From NCBI GenBank assembly GCA_934454845.1, contig CAKSGV010000016.1, positions 1 through 52,928 on the forward strand: a stretch of 52,928 nucleotides of DNA, read 5' to 3'. Shown piece by piece: positions 49,481 to 52,928 of the stretch. A program made the translations under genes and the position numbers. Every line of letters starts with the position of its first letter. Position 1 is the stretch's first letter. The stretch comes from an uncultured Eubacteriales bacterium. GTDB lineage: Bacteria > Bacillota > Clostridia > Oscillospirales > Acutalibacteraceae. The notes beneath the pieces were generated by a model. It was not told the origin of the DNA. It did not search any database and saw only the letters and a program-made list of their open reading frames with translations.

Positions 49481-50128
49481 TTAATATCCCAGATCTTCAT
49501 TGCAAAGTATCACGGTTATTCTGTCCTTTATCAACTGCGGTCCGCAGATACAGTAGTCCCTGCAAATGCGGTCGGGGCTGTTACAGCCGTCTGTAATTTC
49601 GGGAGCCGAACTTTTTTCAAGCGAAACGCATCTGCCGGTTGAGGCGCAAGGGGTATTTTTTTTAAGCCTTACGCAGTTTTTCGGTGCGGCGACGGTCTTT
49701 ATCCTTAAAAACGCCTCTTTTAAATCACTCACAAGCTTGTTTTTTCCGGCTATCACAGTAACTTTTTCGGGTCCGAAGCACAGGGCGGTCACGCGGTTTG
49801 AAAACCCGTCGACATTAATAAGCTCGCCGTTTTGCGTTACGGCGTTAGCCGAGCAAAAATAGTGATCGCATTTAAGGATTTTTGCGAATATTTCCTTCTT
49901 ATCTTCGTCGGTAAGACCTTGTTTAAAGCGGTCCAAATAATCGTATTCTCCGTTTTTCAAGAGGTTATCCACTCCGCATTCGGATAAGGTAACGCTTCCT
50001 CCGAATGCTAAGCTGTCGCCTTTTTTAAGAGTTTTTTTGACCTCTTTTAAAATGTCTTCTTTTGTTTCGCAAAAAATAACTTTCATATTATTTTTCTCAA
50101 GAGCCTTAATATATTTTTCGAAATTCAT
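49481..50128 (-). CDS. LUD-domain (LutC/YkgG-like) protein
   Basis: This 215-residue protein starts MNFEKYIKALEKNNMKVIFC and carries the LUD fold motifs SLAFGGSVTLSECGV (about 39-53), DHYFCSANAVTQNGELINVD (about 87-106) and GPEKVTVIAGKNKLV. The C-terminal part is cysteine-rich (CASTGRC; CRDYCIC), a feature of stand-alone LUD proteins in anaerobes. LutC works in lactate utilisation, but single LUD proteins lack a proven role. The start at 50128 follows AAAGGAG. Confidence 0.82.
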   Translation of the reverse strand: MNFEKYIKALEKNNMKVIFCETKEDILKEVKKTLKKGDSLAFGGSVTLSECGVDNLLKNGEYDYLDRFKQGLTDEDKKEIFAKILKCDHYFCSANAVTQNGELINVDGFSNRVTALCFGPEKVTVIAGKNKLVSDLKEAFLRIKTVAAPKNCVRLKKNTPCASTGRCVSLEKSSAPEITDGCNSPDRICRDYCICGPQLIKDRITVILCNEDLGY

Positions 50129-50209
50129 AAAAAACCGCTCCTTTTTTATAAGTTCTAAAATTTTTAAAATCTTAATATATATTATCAATAAAATGAGAGG
50201 AATATGTTT

Positions 50210-50410
50210 ATGGAAGAAGAAAAGAAAGAAATAAAAAGAATGCCTGCGTTTTGCCGTATCGTTATCTGCGAAGCGGCAGTTATATTGCTTATTCTTTTAT
50301 CGGTGATAACGGTTAAATATTTTTTCAGATCCGAATTTAAAAAGGCGCAGGATTTTTATAAAAAATACTTTTTAAACGATACATCGGTTTCCGAGGTGCT
50401 TAAAAAGTGA
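50210..50410 (+). CDS. Small single-pass membrane protein upstream of an M50 protease
   Basis: This 66-residue protein has a basic N-terminus (MEEEKKEIKRMPAF), one transmembrane helix (about 18-39) and a charged exterior tail. GAGAGGAA precedes it, and ATG 50210 gives better spacing than 50204. Its stop overlaps the GTG start of the M50 protease gene (GTGA). In Bacillus the SpoIVFB protease is held by its partner SpoIVFA, encoded just upstream. This protein occupies the same position, but it is much shorter and shows no LytM domain, so a partner role is inference. Confidence 0.65.
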   Translation: MEEEKKEIKRMPAFCRIVICEAAVILLILLSVITVKYFFRSEFKKAQDFYKKYFLNDTSVSEVLKK

Positions 50411-51009
50411 GATTTCGGGTATTTAAAACAGATATTTATATTTCTTTTCTCTTCGTTGCTTTCTTTGCGCTTTTGCTGCTTTTTGACAGGACAGGTCTTT
50501 TAATGCCTGCGTTTTTCGCGGCGGCAATTCACGAGGGAGGGCATATTCTTGCTATGTCCGCACTTAAAAACAAGCCCTCCGAAATAAAAATTTCTTTAGG
50601 CTCTGTTGAGATAGTGAGATCCGTTTGCCGAACTTACGGCGGACAGGCTTTTATCCAGGCGGCGGGACCTTTATTTAATATGGTTTTTTTCGCCGTGTTT
50701 TTTGTTTTTTATAAGCTTTTAAATTCCGAAATGCTTTTGAATTTCTCTTTTTGCAGTCTTATTTACGGACTTTTTAATCTTATCCCCGCAAAGGGGCTTG
50801 ACGGCGGTGATCTTTTATATATCCTTCTTTCGAGAAAGCATTCGCTGTCGTTTAGTGCGGCGGCAGTTGATATACTCACTGGAATTTTTGCCGCAGGGTC
50901 GTTTTTTATGCTTGTTTTATCAGTTCTTTCTCATAAGACCGATTATCGCTTTTTAATTCTTCTTATCTATTTTACGCTCGGCATTATTTCAAGAAATCAA
51001 AATGCTTGA
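50407..51009 (+). CDS. M50 site-2 protease, SpoIVFB-like
   Basis: This 200-residue membrane metalloprotease has HEGGH (HExxH type, about residues 42-46) and NLIPAKGLDGGDLL (NPDG-type second motif, about 126-139), with about six helices. SpoIVFB cleaves pro-sigma-K in the mother cell. The small size, lack of CBS domain and sporulating host make SpoIVFB the closest role, but other intramembrane clips are possible. A GTG start overlaps the previous stop codon, with GAGG 11 bp upstream. Confidence 0.82.
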   Translation: MRFRVFKTDIYISFLFVAFFALLLLFDRTGLLMPAFFAAAIHEGGHILAMSALKNKPSEIKISLGSVEIVRSVCRTYGGQAFIQAAGPLFNMVFFAVFFVFYKLLNSEMLLNFSFCSLIYGLFNLIPAKGLDGGDLLYILLSRKHSLSFSAAAVDILTGIFAAGSFFMLVLSVLSHKTDYRFLILLIYFTLGIISRNQNA

Positions 51010-51037
51010 AAATAGAAATCATCTGTAATATAATATT

Positions 51038-51781
51038 TTAAAGCTTGAAATTATTAAAGATATCTTCGACAGTAAGATTCGGATTTGTAAATATTTCACA
51101 TAGGTTTTTGCTCTGCCGCATAGAAACATAGTCGCCGTCGGCAATTATGATATGATCGAGCAGCTTAAGCCCTACCTTTCTCAAAGCGCTTGCAAGCTCA
51201 AAGGTTGAGTAAATATCCTCTGCGCTCGGAATCGCGACTCCGCCCGGATGATTGTGCGCGATCACCACGGCCGACGCATTTCTTTCAAGCATAGCTTTTA
51301 AGACTGTTCTTATAGAAAGTCCAACTGATTCGATGCTTCCGTCGGAAAGAAACTCAAAAAACAGTTTTCTTCCCATAGCATCCATCCCGAGGGCGCTTAA
51401 CCGCTCGGTTTTACACCCGGTGTATTTATTCAGAATATAATCGCCTATCTGCTCTAAAGAGTTAAAGTCGGCGGTAGTTTTGCCCTTTTCGTAATTGTAG
51501 ATTCTTGCGACAGGCAAAACAAGTTTTAACAGCACCGCCGCATTTTCGGTTATTCCCGGAATAGTTATAAGCTCGCTTATCGGCGCGTCTATAACTCCGG
51601 CGATATTTCTGAATCTTAAAAGCAATTCATTCGCTATCGGAGCAGTATCTTTTCTTGTAACACAGTAAAACAGAAGATGTTCAAGAACTTTTTCGTCGGA
51701 AGTGGTTTCGTCATATCCGTATTTAAGAAATTCTTGTTTGGTCCGGTTTCTATGGCCGCTGTGTATGTCCGGTTCTGCCAA
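51038..51781 (-). CDS. radC: RadC-family protein (JAB1/MPN metalloprotease fold)
   Basis: This 247-residue protein has an N-terminal UPF0758 helix-hairpin-helix region (about 25-95) and a JAB domain with AHNHPGG (about 170-176), the HxHx(n)D zinc site. Despite the name, a DNA repair role is unproven. The start codon is TTG at 51781 (LAEPD read as MAEPD) behind GAGGAG. Confidence 0.9.
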   Translation of the reverse strand: MAEPDIHSGHRNRTKQEFLKYGYDETTSDEKVLEHLLFYCVTRKDTAPIANELLLRFRNIAGVIDAPISELITIPGITENAAVLLKLVLPVARIYNYEKGKTTADFNSLEQIGDYILNKYTGCKTERLSALGMDAMGRKLFFEFLSDGSIESVGLSIRTVLKAMLERNASAVVIAHNHPGGVAIPSAEDIYSTFELASALRKVGLKLLDHIIIADGDYVSMRQSKNLCEIFTNPNLTVEDIFNNFKL

Positions 51782-51863
51782 TTTATTTTTTCTCCTCGAT
51801 ACTGAATATTTTTTATATTATAACTCATTTTTCAAAATAAATCAATAAAGTGTGATACCCAAA

Positions 51864-52835
51864 ATGAAAAAATTTGAAATTAAAATTAATGACGAGGGCA
51901 AGCGCCTTGATTCTTTTATGGCGCGGATCTGTCCGACGATGCCCAAAGCTCTTCTTTATAAGTATATAAGGATAAAGCGGATAAAAGTAAACTCAAAGCG
52001 GGCCCAGATCGGCACGCGGCTAAAATCTGGCGATACGGTCGAGGCTTATATAATCGATGAGTTTTTTGAGCAAAAGCCCAAAACATATGATTTTTTGAGC
52101 TCAAAGGATAAGATTACGGTGGTTTTTGAAGACGAAAATATTTTGCTTGCGGACAAGCCGCAGGGACTTATAGTTCACCCCGATAAAAATGAGTACCGCG
52201 ATACCCTTATCGGCAGAATTCAGCATTACCTTTATAATAAAGGCGAGTATGATCCGGAAAAAGAAAACAGCTTTGCCCCGGCTCTTGCGAACAGGATAGA
52301 CCGTAACACCGCCGGAATCGTGATTGCTGCGAAAAATGCGCAAGCGCTTAAAATTTTGTGTGAAAAGATAAAAAACCGCGAGATAAATAAATTTTATCTT
52401 GCGGCGGTACACGGAAGATTGAAAAAAGAGTCGGGAGTTTTGGAGGCGTTTTTAGAGAAAAACAGCGATAAAAATAAGGTTTATTTAAGCCGCGAAAAAA
52501 CCGATAATAATCTTTCAATCAAAACAGGCTACAGGACAGTTGCCTATAAATCGGGCCTTTCTCTTCTTGAAATAAAGCTCTATACCGGGCGGACTCACCA
52601 GATAAGGGCGCAGTTTGCGAGTATCGGCCATCCGCTTTTAGGCGACGGTAAATACGGAAGTATCAAAGAAGATAAAAAGATAGGCTATAATAAGCAGGCA
52701 CTTTATTCTTATAAGCTTACCTTTGATTTCAAGACCGACGCAGGAATTCTTTCTTATCTTGATAAAAAGACCTTTTGCGTAAAAGATGTGTTCTTTTCAA
52801 GAGAACTTTTCGGAATAAATTCTGATGAAATATAA
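51864..52835 (+). CDS. RluA-family rRNA/tRNA pseudouridine synthase
   Basis: This 323-residue protein has an N-terminal S4 domain (about 8-70; RLDSFMARICPTMPKALLYK) and the pseudouridine synthase domain with ANRIDRNTAGIVIAAKN (about 135-151), which contains the catalytic aspartate. GRTHQIRAQFASIGHPLLGD lies near 240-259. The target uridine is not deducible. No clear ribosome site is seen; ATG 51864 is used, with GTG 51852 as the alternative. Two terminators follow. Confidence 0.88.
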   Translation: MKKFEIKINDEGKRLDSFMARICPTMPKALLYKYIRIKRIKVNSKRAQIGTRLKSGDTVEAYIIDEFFEQKPKTYDFLSSKDKITVVFEDENILLADKPQGLIVHPDKNEYRDTLIGRIQHYLYNKGEYDPEKENSFAPALANRIDRNTAGIVIAAKNAQALKILCEKIKNREINKFYLAAVHGRLKKESGVLEAFLEKNSDKNKVYLSREKTDNNLSIKTGYRTVAYKSGLSLLEIKLYTGRTHQIRAQFASIGHPLLGDGKYGSIKEDKKIGYNKQALYSYKLTFDFKTDAGILSYLDKKTFCVKDVFFSRELFGINSDEI

Positions 52836-52837
52836 AA

Positions 52838-52855
52838 AAGCCCCTTAAGGGGCTT
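52838..52855. terminator. Terminator after the pseudouridine synthase gene
   Basis: AAGCCCC and GGGGCTT around TTAA form a compact palindrome flanked by A-run and TTT. Confidence 0.8.
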
Positions 52856-52866
52856 TCAGACAGTAG

Positions 52867-52899
52867 ACAAAGTCCTCAGCAAGAGGGCTTTGTTTTTTT
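52867..52899 (+). terminator. Second terminator near the right edge
   Basis: ACAAAG-CCTC and GAGG-CTTTGT pair with one internal mismatch and are followed by seven T. Confidence 0.8.
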
Positions 52900-52928
52900 G
52901 CAAAGAAAGAGAAAATCATCGAAAAAAG

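Overview
The window looks like the replication-origin region of a spore-forming, anaerobic, low-to-mid GC Firmicute of class Clostridia, probably an Oscillospirales/Ruminococcaceae-type gut organism. The reasons are the dnaA-dnaN-S4-recF-remB-gyrB-gyrA order, sporulation genes (spoVAE, spoIIGA, sigE, a SpoVB-like flippase, a SpoIVFB-like protease), T-box, FMN and SAM-I leaders, and NfnAB. The lineage is inferred from gene content, not from a database search.

Layout. 1-690: an outward-facing promoter, a small zinc-ribbon protein and a divergent XRE repressor with two identical palindromic operators between them. 700-6970: a DMT permease, parB-parA, spoVAE flanked by two parS-like sites, a YdbT/YdbS PH-domain pair and rarA. 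7038-10947: a SpoVB/MurJ-fold flippase, tadA, and two membrane proteins, one a CPBP protease. 10991-19868: the minus-strand gyrA-gyrB-remB-recF-S4-dnaN-dnaA block, with DnaA boxes on both sides of dnaA (oriC). The canonical rpmH-rnpA-yidC block is not upstream of dnaA. Instead there are two tRNA-Ser genes and accessory DNA.

19869-31364 is the accessory zone. The 3' end of tRNA-Ser(GCU) recurs as a 21-bp direct repeat at 20463-20483 and 29858-29878 (35 bp shared between those two copies), bracketing a 9.4-kb island without a visible integrase. The island holds decayed mobile-element genes, an AgrC/AgrA-like GHKL kinase and LytTR regulator, and a divergent 1949-residue sortase-type surface protein. 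Its upstream region carries two direct repeats spaced exactly 21 bp, the geometry LytTR proteins use. The proposed system is a sensor pair controlling one giant wall-anchored beta-helix protein. After the island come a DUF3793-flavodoxin operon with twin DtxR-like palindromes and a 273-bp MITE-like element.

31371-39331: a T-box-controlled alaR-alaT-like operon (apparent GCU/Ala specifier), a CPA2 antiporter with a terminator-like leader, an isolated phage-type module (collagen-repeat fibre, small protein, M23/CW_7 endolysin, r1t-type holin), then iscU and iscS. 39332-45320: spoIIGA-sigE, an FMN riboswitch with ribU, and a SAM-I riboswitch with metK directly coupled to nfnA-nfnB. 45366-52928: a VanY-type lipoprotein, rnpB, galT, a DUF3048 lipoprotein, an LUD protein, a small membrane protein with a SpoIVFB-like M50 protease, radC and an RluA-family pseudouridine synthase.
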